Positions 16,425 through 17,041 of a stretch of DNA of 17,041 nucleotides are shown piece after piece. The DNA lies in contig JAJZOA010000077.1 in the NCBI GenBank assembly GCA_021852225.1, positions 1 through 17,041 of the forward strand, read 5' to 3'. The number at the start of each line of letters is the position of its first letter. Position 1 is the stretch's first letter. The notes under the pieces are model-generated. The model saw only the letters and a list, made by a program, of their open reading frames with translations, was not told the DNA's origin and did no database searches. The stretch is from Planctomycetota bacterium (GTDB lineage Bacteria; Planctomycetota; Phycisphaerae; WQYP01). The position numbers and the translations under genes were made by a program.

Positions 16425-16625
16425 TCGAGGTTGCTCGCAATCTGAAAAAGCGGCGTGTGGCGCAAAAGGGAACCTGGTGAAAATCCGGGACTGCCCCGCA
16501 GCGGTAAACGGGAACGACCGCCGTAAAATGCACTGTTCTGCCATGTCAGAATGGGAAGCAACGGCCAGTAGGAACCGCGTCTGAAACAGGCGCATCAAGC
16601 CCGCAAGTCCGAAGACCTGCCGACA
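16425..16625 (+). ncRNA. Cobalamin (B12) riboswitch
   Basis: Conserved landmarks occur in the right order. They are AAAGGGAA (16466 onward), GGTGAAAATCCGGGACTGCC (16476-16495), CCCGCAGCGGTAA (16494-16506) and the B12 box AGTCCGAAGACCTGCC (16606-16621). Together they define the adenosylcobalamin-type aptamer. Such RNAs usually lower expression of the downstream gene when the coenzyme is bound. A 7-bp hairpin CGCCCGC-TCC-GCGGGCG (16628-16644) follows directly but lacks a real T-run. Control may therefore be translational or through another structure in the 210-base leader, such as the ACCTTC/GAAGGT hairpin at 16660-16675. Confidence 0.95.
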
Positions 16626-16835
16626 ATCGCCCGCTCCGCGGGCGTCTTAAATTGCCAACACCTTCGCGGGAAGGTACGGGTATGGGTTTGCACGCGCTGT
16701 GGCTTTGTGGCTTCATGTGACATGGCGCGGGTTGAATTCGTTTCCGTCTGCTTTTCCGTGAATATCCGAAACGGCTTATGTGTGCCGGCGTGTATCGGCA
16801 TATGCCTACTGGCGCGCGATCAAATGGAGATTTTG

Positions 16836-17041
16836 ATGAATTTAAATTCATGTATGTTAACGGTCCGGAAGCGTGACGGCCGCGAAGTCGATTTTGAAAT
16901 TGGCCGAATCGCCAACGCGATTACCGCCGCGTTTTGTGCCCAGCTCGAAATTCCCGCTGGCCGCCCGCTGCCGGAACCGACTGCTGCGGAAATTCAGGCC
17001 CTGGTCCTGCGGGTGCGGGAGCAGGTCTTACACGCCGCGGA
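16836..17041 (+). CDS. Ribonucleotide reductase, N-terminal ATP-cone (cut by window edge)
   Basis: Sixty-eight codons are present before the right edge. Residues 8-35, including VRKRDGREVDFEIGRIANAI, match the ATP-cone, the allosteric dATP/ATP-binding domain at the start of many ribonucleotide reductase large subunits (and of NrdR). The ATG at 16836 has GGAG six bases upstream. NrdR is unlikely because its cone is preceded by a zinc ribbon, absent here. The gene lies under the cobalamin riboswitch. That is compatible with a class I or III (B12-independent) enzyme repressed when B12 is available; class II NrdJ cannot be excluded because the diagnostic catalytic residues are outside the window. 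Confidence 0.85.
   Translation, partial: MNLNSCMLTVRKRDGREVDFEIGRIANAITAAFCAQLEIPAGRPLPEPTAAEIQALVLRVREQVLHAA

Noticed and set aside
1..17041. CRISPR array
   Set aside because: No series of regularly spaced identical repeats was seen; the only tandem array has three adjacent 14-bp units without spacers.

Overview
The window reads as bacterial chromosome, moderately GC-rich. The gene content (free-standing nuoJKL block, Tes-like radical SAM gene next to an Lgt paralogue, secreted GH99/DUF5010-type protein, Tat-exported YHYH protein, B12 riboswitch before a ribonucleotide reductase) would suit a Planctomycetota/PVC-type environmental bacterium. That placement is an inference from gene content; no marker gene here settles it.

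Layout. (1) 1-3030, minus strand: the membrane arm of respiratory complex I, nuoJ-nuoK-nuoL. nuoL starts at GTG and runs off the left edge. (2) 3031-4175: about 1.1 kb with no recognisable gene. (3) 4176-8414, minus: one 1412-residue protein with an N-terminal PD-(D/E)xK/Mrr-like nuclease, a STAND-type P-loop NTPase core and a long C-terminal region. Its organisation matches Avs (AVAST) anti-phage proteins. (4) 8715-11133, minus: a compact operon of an Lgt-like membrane protein lacking key Lgt residues, a radical SAM enzyme of the Tes (tetraether lipid synthase)/MJ0619 family, and a 42-residue single-span membrane peptide. (5) 11134-11655: intergenic DNA with a 14-bp direct repeat pair resembling an insertion-sequence end, a 3x14-bp tandem array and a strong hairpin. 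(6) 11656-13008, plus: a secreted GH99/DUF5010-like glycoside hydrolase. (7) 13369-14379, minus: a Tat-exported YHYH-domain protein with a Gly/Pro tail. (8) 14721-14793, plus: tRNA-Ala(GGC) with a terminator. (9) 15172-16272, plus: an NDH-2/SelD-N-terminal-like FAD oxidoreductase. (10) 16369-17041, plus: candidate promoter, cobalamin riboswitch and the ATP-cone start of a ribonucleotide reductase cut by the right edge.

Working together: nuoJKL form proton-pumping modules of complex I, and the FAD oxidoreductase may feed quinones or serve another redox role. The Lgt-like/Tes-like/small-TM operon is the most intriguing unit. Both large products belong to families that act on lipid chains or lipid head groups, so together they may make or transfer an unusual membrane lipid. 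The Avs-like gene sits alone between gene-poor flanks, as expected of an acquired defence islet. The riboswitch ties ribonucleotide reductase expression to B12 status.
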